DNA of 34,404 nt from Nocardia transvalensis NBRC 15921 (GTDB lineage Bacteria > Actinomycetota > Actinomycetes > Mycobacteriales > Mycobacteriaceae). Below the pieces are notes generated by a model, which was not told where the DNA came from, made no database searches, and was given only the letters and a program-made list of their open reading frames with translations. Of the stretch, positions 25,324 to 33,047 are shown in pieces. How positions within the stretch are numbered: position 1 is the stretch's first letter; each line of letters opens with the position of its first letter. The stretch lies in NCBI RefSeq assembly GCF_000308875.1, contig NZ_BAGL01000047.1, positions 1-34,404 of the forward strand, in the 5' to 3' direction. The translations under genes and the position numbers were made by a program.

Positions 25324-25773
25324 ATGACCGAGCGCGATCAGACCGACGTCCGTTCCCTCGCGGATATGACCCCCGAGCTCATGACTCGCTACAGCGAGGG
25401 CACCTTCACCGACCTGATCGGCCTGAAGTACACCGAACTGGGACCGGATCGGGTGGCGGCGGAATGGGCGGTGTCCGCCCGGCTGCACCAGCCGGCCGGG
25501 ATCGTGAACGGCGGGGTGTACTGCACCGTCATCGAGACGCTGGCCAGCGTGGGCGGCGGCGTCTGGTACGGCGAGCGCGGCACGGTCGTGGGGGTCAACA
25601 ACAACACCGACTTCCTGCGCGCGGTCCGAGAGGGCACGCTGCGCGGCGAGGCCGCCCCGATCCACCGCGGCCGCCTGCAGCAGCTGTGGCAGGTGGTGAT
25701 CACCGACGAGCAGGACCGGGTGGTCGCGCGCGGTCAGGTGCGGCTGCAGAACCTCCCCGCATCCGAGTCCTGA
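25324..25773 (+). CDS. PaaI-type hotdog thioesterase
   Basis: A 149-residue hotdog-fold protein of the PaaI/4HBT type. The active-site region is HQPAGIVNGGVYCTVIETLAS (shortened: HQPAGIVNGG then TVIETLAS), where the Asn/Gly and Glu are the usual catalytic positions; GVNNNTDFLRAVREG is the second family hallmark. It hydrolyses acyl-CoA thioesters, substrate unknown. M. tuberculosis has the corresponding gene (Rv1847) directly before ureA, so this is conserved synteny, although no role in urea metabolism is known. Start: ATG 25324; an earlier ATG at 25308 is out of frame. A 176-base gap separates it from ureA. Confidence 0.9.
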   Translation: MTERDQTDVRSLADMTPELMTRYSEGTFTDLIGLKYTELGPDRVAAEWAVSARLHQPAGIVNGGVYCTVIETLASVGGGVWYGERGTVVGVNNNTDFLRAVREGTLRGEAAPIHRGRLQQLWQVVITDEQDRVVARGQVRLQNLPASES

Positions 25774-25864
25774 GCACGTCGCGCGGCATGCCTCGGGCAG
25801 TCGTGCCAGAATGTCGCCCACGAACAGGCAACCCCACGCGCCGGCGACGAACACTGATTCTTGC

Positions 25865-25879
25865 CCCGGCGTAGCCGGG
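25865..25879 (+). terminator. Small hairpin between thioesterase and ureA
   Basis: CCCGGC-GTA-GCCGGG, about 90 bases after the thioesterase stop, with no T run. It may be a weak terminator; the rest of the 25774-25949 gap shows no promoter I would trust. Confidence 0.3.
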
Positions 25880-25949
25880 TTCGCAGATCGCCCGGTACGA
25901 CACAGGGGTCAGCCGGCGTGGAACCGTCCGATTCGCCGAGGAGTACCGC

Positions 25950-26252
25950 ATGCGCTTGTCGCCGCATGAGCAGGAACGGCTGATGCTCAGCTACGCGGCC
26001 GAACTGGCCCGTCGCCGCCGCGAGCGCGGGCTGCGGCTCAATCATCCGGAGGCGGTCGCGATCATCACCGACCACGTACTGGAGGGCGCGCGCGACGGTC
26101 GCACGGTGGCCGAGCTGATGGCCTCCGGGCGCACCGTGCTCACCCGCGACGACGTCATGGACGGCGTGCCGGAGATGATCCACGACGTGCAGGTGGAGGC
26201 GACCTTCCCGGACGGCACCAAACTCGTCACCGTGCACCACCCGATCGGCTGA
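25950..26252 (+). CDS. ureA: Urease subunit gamma
   Basis: A 100-residue protein of exact family length: [12 protein letters not shown] at the start, [20 protein letters not shown] and [24 protein letters not shown] at the end are diagnostic. It is part of the (alpha-beta-gamma)3 cytoplasmic urease that splits urea into ammonia and CO2. Start: ATG with GAGGAG upstream. ureB begins six bases after the stop. It gives nitrogen supply and acid resistance. Confidence 0.98.
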   Translation: MRLSPHEQERLMLSYAAELARRRRERGLRLNHPEAVAIITDHVLEGARDGRTVAELMASGRTVLTRDDVMDGVPEMIHDVQVEATFPDGTKLVTVHHPIG

Positions 26253-26258
26253 GACGAT

Positions 26259-26660
26259 ATGGCAGAGCAGAATCCCGGCGGCCCGGGACCCGTGGTGCCC
26301 GGCGAGCACCTGTACGCGGACGATCCGATCGAGATCAACGCGGGCGCGGCCCGCCTCGAACTCGACGTCGTCAACACCGGCGACCGCCCGGTCCAGGTCG
26401 GCAGCCACGTGCACTTCCCGCAGGCCAACACCGCGCTGGCATTCGACCGCGCGGCGGCGCACGGCCACCGCCTCGATATTCCCGCCGGCACCGCCGTGCG
26501 CTTCGAACCCGGTCTGGCCCAGCGTGTCTCGCTGATCCCGCTGCGCGGCTCCCGCGAGGTGTACGGGATCAGCCTCGATGCCCCCGGCCCCCTGGACATC
26601 CCGCCGCCGCCCGGCTGGTCGGCCTCCACCGAACGCGGAATTCTGGACGGAGACCTATGA
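26259..26660 (+). CDS. ureB: Urease subunit beta
   Basis: A 133-residue protein, somewhat longer than the usual 101-110 because of N-terminal and C-terminal Pro-rich extensions (the tail includes [13 protein letters not shown]). Core signatures are VPGE near residue 13, [17 protein letters not shown] (short: [13 protein letters not shown]) and [15 protein letters not shown]. It is a structural subunit that shapes the active-site flap region. Its stop overlaps the ureC start (ATGA), indicating tight coupling. Confidence 0.97.
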   Translation: MAEQNPGGPGPVVPGEHLYADDPIEINAGAARLELDVVNTGDRPVQVGSHVHFPQANTALAFDRAAAHGHRLDIPAGTAVRFEPGLAQRVSLIPLRGSREVYGISLDAPGPLDIPPPPGWSASTERGILDGDL

Positions 26661-28378
26661 GTGAGCTGAGCCGCGCCCGGTACGCCGAACTGTTCGGGCC
26701 GACCACCGGCGACCGAATCCGCTTGGCGGACACCGATCTGCTGATCGAGATCACCGAGGACCGCAGCGGCGGACCGGGTTTCGCGGGCGACGAGGCCGTC
26801 TTCGGCGGCGGCAAGGTATTGCGCGAATCCATGGGCCAGGCGCGCGCCACGCGCGCCGAGGGCACCCCGGACACCGTCATCACCGGTGTGGTGATCGTGG
26901 ATCACTGGGGAATCATCAAGGCCGACATCGGGATTCGTGACGGCCGCATCAGCGCCATCGGCAAGGCCGGCAACCCGGACATCATGGACGGCGTGCATCC
27001 GGATCTGGTCGTCGGGCCGTCGACGGAGATCATCGCCGGTAACGGGCGCATCGTGACGGCCGGGGCCATCGACTGCCATGTGCACTTCATCTGCCCGCAG
27101 CTGCTGGAGGAGGCGCTCGGCAGCGGCATCACCACCATGATCGGCGGCGGCACCGGACCGGCCGAGGGCAGTAAGGCCACCACCGTCACCCCGGGCTCGT
27201 GGCATCTCGGCCGGATGCTGGAGGCCACCGACGGGTGGCCGGTGAACATCCTGCTGCTGGGCAAGGGCAATACCGTGCGGCACGAGGCGCTGTGGGAGCA
27301 GTTGCGCGGCGGCGCGGGCGGTTTCAAGCTGCACGAGGACTGGGGGACCACCCCGGCGGCCATCGATGCGGCGCTCACCGTCGCCGACGCCGCGGGCGTG
27401 CAGGTGGCGCTGCATTCGGACACGCTGAACGAGGCCGGATTCGTCGAGGACACCCTCGCCGCGATCGCGGGCCGGGCGATCCACTCGTATCACACCGAGG
27501 GCGCGGGCGGCGGCCATGCGCCCGACATCATCACGGTCGCCGCGTATCCCAACGTGATGCCCAGCTCCACCAACCCGACCCGGCCGCACACGGTCAACAC
27601 CCTCGACGAGCATCTCGACATGCTCATGGTGTGCCACCACCTGAATCCGGCGATTCCGGAGGATCTGGCCTTCGCCGAGAGCCGGATCCGGCCGTCGACC
27701 ATCGCCGCCGAGGATCTGCTGCACGACCTGGGCGCGATCTCCATGATCGGCAGCGACTCCCAGGCGATGGGGCGTATCGGCGAGGTGGTGATGCGCACCT
27801 GGCAGACCGCGCACATGATGAAGCGCCGCCGCGGCGCGCTGCCGGGCGACGGCGCCGCCGACAATATGCGGGTGCGGCGCTACGTTGCGAAGTACACGAT
27901 CTGCCCCGCGGTCACGCACGGCCTCGACCACGAGATCGGCTCGGTCGAGGTGGGCAAACTGGCGGACCTGGTGCTGTGGGAGCCGGCGTTCTTCGGTGTC
28001 CGCCCGCACGCGGTCCTCAAGGGCGGCACGATCGCCTGGGCCGCCATGGGCGACGCCAACGCCTCCATCCCGACCCCGCAACCCGTCCTGCCCCGCCCCA
28101 TGTTCGGCGCGGCCCCCGCCGTCGCCGCGGGCACCTCCCTGCACTTCGTCTCCGAACAGGCGATCGAGTCCGGCCTCGCCGACCGCCTGCGCGTGAACCG
28201 GAAACTCACCCCGGTCGCCAACGTCCGCAAGCGCACCAAATCCGACCTCCCCCACAACGACGCCATGCCCCGCATCGAGGTAGACCCCGACACCTTCACC
28301 GTCCGCGTCGACGGCGAGGTCTGGGCCGAAGACCCCGCCACCGAACTCCCCATGGCCCAGCGCTACTTCCTGTTCTGA
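26657..28378 (+). CDS. ureC: Urease subunit alpha (catalytic)
   Basis: A 573-residue catalytic subunit of full length. All Ni-site and catalytic residues are present: His141 and His143 (CHVHFI), the carbamylated Lys224 ([10 protein letters not shown]), His253, His279, the flap Cys326-His327 (MVCHHL) and Asp367. Each is offset by +7 from the Klebsiella numbering, so the enzyme should be active once loaded with nickel. Loading needs UreF, UreG and UreD; ureF is not next to it but 5.8 kb away. No terminator stands out after the stop; a promoter for the antitoxin gene follows 17 bases on. Confidence 0.98.
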   Translation: MSELSRARYAELFGPTTGDRIRLADTDLLIEITEDRSGGPGFAGDEAVFGGGKVLRESMGQARATRAEGTPDTVITGVVIVDHWGIIKADIGIRDGRISAIGKAGNPDIMDGVHPDLVVGPSTEIIAGNGRIVTAGAIDCHVHFICPQLLEEALGSGITTMIGGGTGPAEGSKATTVTPGSWHLGRMLEATDGWPVNILLLGKGNTVRHEALWEQLRGGAGGFKLHEDWGTTPAAIDAALTVADAAGVQVALHSDTLNEAGFVEDTLAAIAGRAIHSYHTEGAGGGHAPDIITVAAYPNVMPSSTNPTRPHTVNTLDEHLDMLMVCHHLNPAIPEDLAFAESRIRPSTIAAEDLLHDLGAISMIGSDSQAMGRIGEVVMRTWQTAHMMKRRRGALPGDGAADNMRVRRYVAKYTICPAVTHGLDHEIGSVEVGKLADLVLWEPAFFGVRPHAVLKGGTIAWAAMGDANASIPTPQPVLPRPMFGAAPAVAAGTSLHFVSEQAIESGLADRLRVNRKLTPVANVRKRTKSDLPHNDAMPRIEVDPDTFTVRVDGEVWAEDPATELPMAQRYFLF

Positions 28379-28394
28379 AGCGTTGGTGCACGGA

Positions 28395-28400
28395 TAGACT
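28395..28400 (+). promoter_or_regulatory. -10 box for leaderless antitoxin transcript
   Basis: TAGACT, then seven bases, then ATG 28408; predicted transcription start at 28407/28408. No Shine-Dalgarno precedes the ATG. The -35 (TTCTGA overlapping the ureC stop) is weak. Confidence 0.5.
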
Positions 28401-28407
28401 GGCGATC

Positions 28408-28617
28408 ATGAGCGGCGCGCGTGATGAGCTACACGAGCTGATTGATCAGCTGCCGGAGGCGCGGCTGCGTCCGGCACTCCAACTGATCCGCGGGCAATTG
28501 GAAACATGGGGCACCGACAAGGTCGAACGCGACCTCCCGTTCTTCGCGTCCTTCGCGGCCGAGCCGGATCTGGGCGAAAGGCACGAAGAGTACCTGCGGT
28601 CCGAGGCAGGGCGTTGA
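28408..28617 (+). CDS. VapB-type antitoxin (orphaned)
   Basis: A 69-residue acidic protein: an N-terminal helical part (DELHELIDQLPEARLRPALQ) and a C-terminal toxin-binding arm (PFFASFAAEPDLGERHEEYL). This arrangement is typical of short antitoxins paired with PIN-domain toxins in actinobacteria. Its stop overlaps the TTG of the following PIN frame (TTGA), the usual coupling in such modules. Because the toxin is broken, it is now probably an orphan. It starts the foreign-looking segment between ureC and ureF. Confidence 0.7.
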   Translation: MSGARDELHELIDQLPEARLRPALQLIRGQLETWGTDKVERDLPFFASFAAEPDLGERHEEYLRSEAGR

Positions 28618-28860
28618 CGCTCCTGTGTGACACCGGCGTTTTGCTCGCGGCCGGCAATACTCGTGACAAGCACCCTCTCGCGTGTCTGCGGCTTCTCCAG
28701 CACGCCGAGCCGCCTTTGCTGGTGCCGTCTCCCGTTTTGGGAGAAAATTGGCTATCTGCTCGAATCCCGGGTGGGGCCGCAGGCCGAGGTGGCGTTTCTT
28801 CGCTCCTTCCCTGACTGTGCCGTCGTTCGTGTGGCCGCTCTGGCCGTCGAGGGAGCCTAG
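28614..28860 (+). pseudogene. Broken VapC-like PIN toxin
   Basis: From TTG 28614 the frame encodes a PIN N-terminus: LLCDTGVLLAAGN (first acidic residue Asp), then LLVPSPVLGE (second acidic residue Glu). At an AAAA run (28744-28747) the frame is lost and ends at 28814. Removing one A restores the expected continuation IGYLLESRVGPQAEVAFLR in the second frame, which then stops at 28860 after AALAVEGA. The second half of the domain, with the remaining catalytic Asp residues, is missing. Two independent lesions (frameshift and truncation) indicate real decay rather than a single sequencing error. The original was a ribonuclease toxin. Confidence 0.75.
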
Positions 28861-28890
28861 GACGCCAGGGCCGGTGGCAGACTGATCGGT

Positions 28891-29553
28891 ATGACTGATG
28901 CCGGATGGAACGATGTGGACCGCTACCTTGTCGACACTCTGGTCGGGGACGCGGATTCCGATGTATTCGAGGCGAATTCGGCGGCGGGGTTGCCGCCGAT
29001 CGACGTGTCGGCGCCGCAGGGCAAATTCCTGCATTTGATCGCGGTGTCGGCGGGGGTGCGGCGGGTGCTGGAGATCGGGACGCTCGGCGGGTACAGCACG
29101 CTGTGGCTGGCGCGGGCGGTGGGTCCCGAGGGGCAGGTGGTGACGCTGGAGTTCGAGCCGCGGCACGCCGAGGTCGCGCGGAAGAATCTGGACGGCAAGG
29201 GCGTCGGCGACCGGGTCGACATCCGGGTCGGCCCGGCGCTGGACAGCCTGCCGGTATTGGCCGAGGAGAACCCGGAGCCGTTCGATCTGGTGTTCATCGA
29301 CGCCGACAAGGTCAACAACTCGAACTACGTGCGGTGGGCGCTGCGACTGACCCGCCCCGGTTCGATCATCGTCGTCGACAATGTCGTCCGGCACGGCGCC
29401 ATCGCCGACGCGGACTCCGCCGACGCCGCCGCGCGCGCCAGCCGCGAGGTCCTGGAACTGCTCGCCGCCGAACCGCGGGTGGACGCGACCGCGGTGCAGA
29501 CCGTCGGCGCGAAGGGCTGGGACGGATTCGCCTACGCGGTCGTCACCGGCTGA
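28891..29553 (+). CDS. SAM-dependent O-methyltransferase
   Basis: A 220-residue class I methyltransferase of the catechol/caffeoyl-CoA O-methyltransferase type (PF01596). SAM-binding motif I is VLEIGTLGGYSTLWLA (about 60-75); acidic motif II is TLEFEPRHAE; the metal-site motif is FDLVFIDADK (about 131-140) with IIVVDNVVRHGAI after it. It transfers a methyl group to a catechol-like or other small hydroxylated substrate; the acceptor is unknown. Start: ATG 28891, no ribosome site, with a weak CAGACT seven bases upstream, so the mRNA may be leaderless. Convergent with the PadR gene (3 bases apart). Confidence 0.93.
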   Translation: MTDAGWNDVDRYLVDTLVGDADSDVFEANSAAGLPPIDVSAPQGKFLHLIAVSAGVRRVLEIGTLGGYSTLWLARAVGPEGQVVTLEFEPRHAEVARKNLDGKGVGDRVDIRVGPALDSLPVLAEENPEPFDLVFIDADKVNNSNYVRWALRLTRPGSIIVVDNVVRHGAIADADSADAAARASREVLELLAAEPRVDATAVQTVGAKGWDGFAYAVVTG

Positions 29554-29556
29554 CCG

Positions 29557-30108
29557 TCAGGACGGGCGGGAGGATCGGCGGGGATTGCGCGCCAGATCCT
29601 CCCAGAACCGGACATACGCCAGCTCGTGCTCGATACCGAGTTCGAGGATGCGCGAACGGGATTCGGCCCGGGCGCTGTCGTCCGGGTCGATCTCGCCGTG
29701 CAGCGTGCGGTACAGCTCGAGCCAGTGCCGATGCTCCCGCGCCTGGCTGTGTGCCAGCGCGACCACGTCGCCCGGCTCGCCCAGGTCGGCGAAGAACAGT
29801 TTGAGCTGGGCCGGATCACGGGTCTCCGGCGGCGGGCTCTGCGGATCGGACAGCCAGCGCCGTAACTCCGCCCGTCCGTCCGCGGTGAGATGGAACACCC
29901 GGCGCCGCCGCCCGGTCTCCTCGGCCTCCTCTCGCAGCAGCCCCTGCTCGGCGAGCCGGACCGGGATCCGGTACAGCTGGGCGTGCGGCACCGGCCAGAA
30001 GTAGTCGACGCTCTCCTCGAGATAGGCCTTGAGCTCGTAGGGCGTGAGCGGCCCGTGCCGGGCGATGAGCCCGAGCACGATGTGGTCCTGCGGTCCCAGC
30101 TCGGCCAT
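29557..30108 (-). CDS. PadR-family regulator
   Basis: A 183-residue PadR regulator: the winged helix is residues 1-80 (ILGLIARHGPLTPYELK-type pattern, here VLGLIARHGPLTPYELKAYL; RRRRVFHLTADGRAELRRWL), and the C-terminal helical (Vir_C) part dimerises (FFADLGEPGDVV, HRHWLELYRTLH). PadR proteins repress genes for phenolic stress or drug response. Start: ATG 30106-30108 with GAGGAGGA upstream. The divergent SnoaL gene is the obvious target. Two identical-architecture palindromes fill the shared promoter region, and one overlaps the putative -10 (TATAGT, minus strand 30149-30144) of padR itself, so autoregulation is likely. Confidence 0.92.
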   Translation of the reverse strand: MAELGPQDHIVLGLIARHGPLTPYELKAYLEESVDYFWPVPHAQLYRIPVRLAEQGLLREEAEETGRRRRVFHLTADGRAELRRWLSDPQSPPPETRDPAQLKLFFADLGEPGDVVALAHSQAREHRHWLELYRTLHGEIDPDDSARAESRSRILELGIEHELAYVRFWEDLARNPRRSSRPS

Positions 30109-30124
30109 GCGTCCTCCTCGTCCG

Positions 30125-30153
30125 TTGACACCGTCTCACTGAGACTATATGTT
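30125..30153 (+). promoter_or_regulatory. Strong promoter of the SnoaL gene
   Basis: TTGACA (30125-30130, perfect -35), a 17-base spacer and TATGTT (30148-30153). Predicted start is about 30160, giving a 37-base leader with GGAG before ATG 30197. Operator O1 fills the spacer. Confidence 0.75.
30133..30145. promoter_or_regulatory. PadR operator O1
   Basis: A perfect dyad GTCTCA-C-TGAGAC between the -35 and -10 of the SnoaL promoter, also overlapping the likely -10/start of the opposing padR promoter. Same design as O2, 36 bp away centre to centre. Confidence 0.7.
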
Positions 30154-30168
30154 CATCCCATCGAAACC

Positions 30169-30181
30169 GTATCAATGATAC
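30169..30181. promoter_or_regulatory. PadR operator O2
   Basis: A perfect dyad GTATCA-A-TGATAC just downstream of the predicted SnoaL transcription start. O1 and O2 share GTNTCA-N-TGANAC, so one protein, presumably the adjacent PadR, should bind both. Confidence 0.7.
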
Positions 30182-30196
30182 TATTGGAGTGAACGC

Positions 30197-30604
30197 ATGC
30201 GTGACTTCGGAATCGCCCTGTACAACCGCTGGGCCGACCTGTGGAACGGCGACCTGGCCGTCGCGGACGAGATCATGGCGCCCGCGCTGACCCTGCGCTA
30301 CGCCCAGGCAGGCGCCGACGTCTTCGACGAGATCCGCGATCCCCGGGCGCTGGCGGCGCGGATCGAGGCGTTCCGCGCCGAGCGTCCGGGACTGCGGTAC
30401 GAGGCGCAGGGAGAACCGGTCGTGGAGATGGCGGGCGACCGGACCGGCCTGGTCGCGCGCCCGTACGGGGCGCGGTGGTCCTCGCCCGAGCGCGAGATCG
30501 ACCTCAGCGGCACCGACATCCTGCGTTTCGTGGACGGCCGCATCGTGGAGGTGTGGTCGGTGTCCGGTGGCGCGGCCGGGCGCAGCTTCTACCCGGCGGC
30601 GTGA
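30197..30604 (+). CDS. SnoaL-like (NTF2-fold) protein
   Basis: A 135-residue NTF2-like protein of the SnoaL group. Landmarks are YNRWADLWNGD near the start (typical of polyketide cyclase-like small proteins), and the closing strands ILRFVDGRIVEVWSVSGG. Such proteins catalyse isomerisation, cyclisation or hydrolysis, or merely bind small aromatic compounds; the ligand is unknown. Start: ATG 30197 with GGAG seven bases upstream. It is driven by a strong promoter that carries PadR operators, so it is probably induced by the PadR ligand. Confidence 0.85.
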   Translation: MRDFGIALYNRWADLWNGDLAVADEIMAPALTLRYAQAGADVFDEIRDPRALAARIEAFRAERPGLRYEAQGEPVVEMAGDRTGLVARPYGARWSSPEREIDLSGTDILRFVDGRIVEVWSVSGGAAGRSFYPAA

Positions 30605-30644
30605 GCGGGGCGCGGCGGCTCGACGGCCGTATCGTGGCGAAGGG

Positions 30645-31304
30645 TCAGCGCCGCGCCTCGAACCCGGCGCACAGCGCGCGCAGGCCCGACCGCAGCATCT
30701 GTTCGGGGTCCAGCAGATCGCCGCTGCCGGTGCCCTCCAGTGGGGCCAGTGCGGGCGGCGAGGGCCAGCGCGGCGAGCCCTCCAGCAGGGCCGTGAGTCC
30801 CGACACCTCGTCCTGCTCGCTATCGCGTTTGGCCAGCATCGCGGCGCTGACCTGCTGTAGCGCGATCCCGGCGATATAACTCCACACCGCCAGCGACATG
30901 CGGGTCGCCTCGCGCCGGTCGTCGGTCAGCTCGGTGAAGCCCTCCACCAGCCAGGCCAGGCAGGTCAGGCTGTGCGGCCCGAAGTTGTAGCGGGGGACCG
31001 CGAAGGTGAACAGCACCCACGGATGCTGCTGGTAGAGCTGCCAATCGATCTCCGCGGCGATGCGGACGCGATCGTGCCACGTCCAGTCCGGTCGCGGGGG
31101 CGGATAGGGGTTGCGGCGCGAGACCTCGTCGGTCATCTCGGCCAGCAGCGCGTCCTTGTTCGGCACGTGCCGGTACAGCGACATCGCGCCCACGCCCATG
31201 CGATCGGCGATGCGCCGCATGGACAGCGCGTCCAGACCGGCCTCGTCGGCCAGCGCGAGGGCCGCGTCCACGATGGCGGCCCGGGTCAGCTTGAGGTCGG
31301 TCAC
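30645..31304 (-). CDS. TetR-family regulator of the MFS pump
   Basis: A 219-residue TetR protein. The helix-turn-helix is residues 8-52 (LADEAGLDALSMRRIADRMG, then MSLYRHVPNKDALL), followed by a TetR_C-type ligand domain with DRVRIAAEIDWQLYQQHPWV. It resembles drug-efflux repressors of the TetR/ActR type. It is divergent from an MFS exporter, with 89 bases between the starts that contain two related palindromes. Ligands are probably substrates of the pump. Start: ATG 31302-31304, with GAGTTAT a few bases upstream as a weak ribosome site. Confidence 0.92.
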   Translation of the reverse strand: MTDLKLTRAAIVDAALALADEAGLDALSMRRIADRMGVGAMSLYRHVPNKDALLAEMTDEVSRRNPYPPPRPDWTWHDRVRIAAEIDWQLYQQHPWVLFTFAVPRYNFGPHSLTCLAWLVEGFTELTDDRREATRMSLAVWSYIAGIALQQVSAAMLAKRDSEQDEVSGLTALLEGSPRWPSPPALAPLEGTGSGDLLDPEQMLRSGLRALCAGFEARR

Positions 31305-31336
31305 GGGATAACTCGCTTTCGTTTTCCGTCCGGGGT

Positions 31337-31375
31337 GCGTACGCTGTACTCGGCTCTCACGCGTACGTCGTACGC
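31337..31375. promoter_or_regulatory. Pair of TetR operators before the MFS pump
   Basis: A perfect dyad GCGTACG-T-CGTACGC (31361-31375) and a weaker copy GCGTACG-C-TGTACTC (31337-31351), centres 24 bp apart, in the 89-base divergent promoter region. A TACGCT (31340-31345) could be the -10 of the MFS gene. The adjacent TetR protein is the likely ligand. Confidence 0.7.
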
Positions 31376-31393
31376 ACGATCGAAGGATAGGTG

Positions 31394-32917
31394 ATGACCG
31401 GCATCGACACCCGTATGACCACGCCCGCGCGCCGTGCCTGGCTGGGCCTGGCGGTCCTCGTCCTGCCGGTGTTGCTGGTGTCGATGGACATGTCGGTCCT
31501 GTTCCTGGCGATGCCGACGCTCACCGCGCATCTGGATCCCTCCGCGGCACAACAACTCTGGATCCTCGACATCTACGGCTTCATGATCGCCGGGTTGCTG
31601 ATCACGATGGGCAACCTCGGCGACCGGATCGGCCGCCGCAACATCCTGCTGGCGGGCGCGGCGGTGTTCGGGGTCGCGTCGGCGCTGGCGGCGTTCGCGC
31701 CGAGCGCCGGCGTGCTGATCGCGGCGCGGGCGCTGATGGGTATCGGCGGGGCCACGTTGCTGCCGTCGAGCCTGGCGCTCATCTCGAGCCTGTTCCCGGA
31801 TCCGCGCACGCGCGGCACGGCGATCGGCGTGTGGACGGCGTTCTTCGCGGGCGGTTCGGCGGTCGGGCCGATCATCGGCGGCATGCTGCTGCACGGCTTC
31901 TGGTGGGGGTCGGTGTTCCTGATCAATGCTCCCGTGGTGCTGGTGCTGCTGGTGGCCGGGCCGTTCGTGCTACCGGAGCATCGGGCGGCGGCCCGGGGTC
32001 CGCTGGATCTGCTCAGTGTCGCGCTCTCGATCGGCGGCATCCTGCCGACGGTCTGGGCGGTGAAGCAGGCCGCCGCCGAGGGTATCGATGCCGAGGTGGT
32101 GATCGCGGGCGTCTTCGGTGTCGTCGTGCTGGTCTTGTTCGTGCGGCGGCAGCGGCATCTGGCCGAGCCGCTGATGGACCTGAGCCTGTTCCGGCGCGGG
32201 CTGTTCTCCGTCGCCATCGGCTCGAGCACGGTCGGCATGATGTCGCTGGCGGGGATGAGCTACATGACCAGTATCTACCTGCAGTCGGTGGCCGGACGCG
32301 ACGTGCTCGGCGCGGCGCTGCTGGGTATTCCGATGGCGATCGCGGTGTTCACGCTGTCGATGAGCGGAGCGCGGGTGGCCCGGTGGCTGGGTACCAGGAC
32401 GGCGTTCGTGCTGGCGCTGAGCGCGGCCGCGGCCGGGAACCTGATGCTGCTCGGCATCGGGGTGGACGGTGGAATCCCGTGGTACATCGCCGGTTCCACG
32501 GTGGCGGGGCTCGGCTACGGCATCGTGTTCACGCTGGTATCGGAGGTGGCCGTGTCCTCGGTCCCGGCCGAGCGCGCCGGTTCGGCGGTGGGCATCTCCG
32601 AGACGAGTTTCGAACTGGGCAATGCGCTGGGACTGTCGCTGCTGGGTTCGCTGGCGGCGCTGGTGTTCCGGTCGGGCGGCGACTACGCGGCCACCCTCGG
32701 CGAGACGCTGGCCCGCGCGGGCGACGACGCCGGGCTGGTCCACGCGGCGCGCGAATCGTTCGTCACGGGTATGCACGCGGCCATCGCGGTCGGCGTCGCG
32801 CTGCTGCTCGTCATGGCGGTGGTCGCCGTATTCGCGGCCCGGCCGCGCGGTGCGCAGGGGAATCCGCAGGCGTCGGAGCTGCCCGAGACGGCCGATTGTG
32901 GGGCGGGCGGTCGCTGA
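31394..32917 (+). CDS. MFS multidrug efflux pump (DHA2, 14 helices)
   Basis: A 507-residue inner-membrane transporter of the DHA2 (EmrB/QacA/LfrA/SmvA) type with 14 predicted helices. Motif A is GNLGDRIGRRNILL (about 72-85), motif C is GGSAVGPIIGGML (about 154-166), and helix 1 carries the acidic residue typical of the family (SMDMSVLFLAMPTL). It exports cationic or hydrophobic compounds using the proton gradient. Start: ATG 31394 with AAGGA six bases upstream; the GTG three bases earlier is too close to the ribosome site. Controlled by the divergent TetR. Confidence 0.93.
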   Translation: MTGIDTRMTTPARRAWLGLAVLVLPVLLVSMDMSVLFLAMPTLTAHLDPSAAQQLWILDIYGFMIAGLLITMGNLGDRIGRRNILLAGAAVFGVASALAAFAPSAGVLIAARALMGIGGATLLPSSLALISSLFPDPRTRGTAIGVWTAFFAGGSAVGPIIGGMLLHGFWWGSVFLINAPVVLVLLVAGPFVLPEHRAAARGPLDLLSVALSIGGILPTVWAVKQAAAEGIDAEVVIAGVFGVVVLVLFVRRQRHLAEPLMDLSLFRRGLFSVAIGSSTVGMMSLAGMSYMTSIYLQSVAGRDVLGAALLGIPMAIAVFTLSMSGARVARWLGTRTAFVLALSAAAAGNLMLLGIGVDGGIPWYIAGSTVAGLGYGIVFTLVSEVAVSSVPAERAGSAVGISETSFELGNALGLSLLGSLAALVFRSGGDYAATLGETLARAGDDAGLVHAARESFVTGMHAAIAVGVALLLVMAVVAVFAARPRGAQGNPQASELPETADCGAGGR

Positions 32918-32951
32918 CGGTGGAGATCTCCCCGTGGTGGTCCGGCCCGGG

Positions 32952-33047
32952 TCAGTCGTGGGCCGACCACACCCGAGGCCCGGCCCACCGCTTCATGTCC
33001 CGCCGCTGAGCCGTACGAGATTTCGCGGTGGACCGGCCCCTGGTCAT
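32952..33047 (-). CDS. Possible 31-residue basic peptide coupled to the oxidoreductase gene
   Basis: A short minus-strand frame starts with an ATG that overlaps the stop of the oxidoreductase gene (ATGA) and ends at 32952. The peptide is very basic: MTRGRSTAKSRTAQRRDMKR, then WAGPRVWSAHD. There is no separate ribosome site, so it would depend on coupled translation. I do not recognise it, and a chance frame is possible. Confidence 0.25.
   Translation of the reverse strand: MTRGRSTAKSRTAQRRDMKRWAGPRVWSAHD

Noticed and set aside
28395..28890. Functional VapBC toxin-antitoxin system
   Set aside because: The toxin frame is shifted and its second half is missing, so it cannot be an active PIN nuclease.
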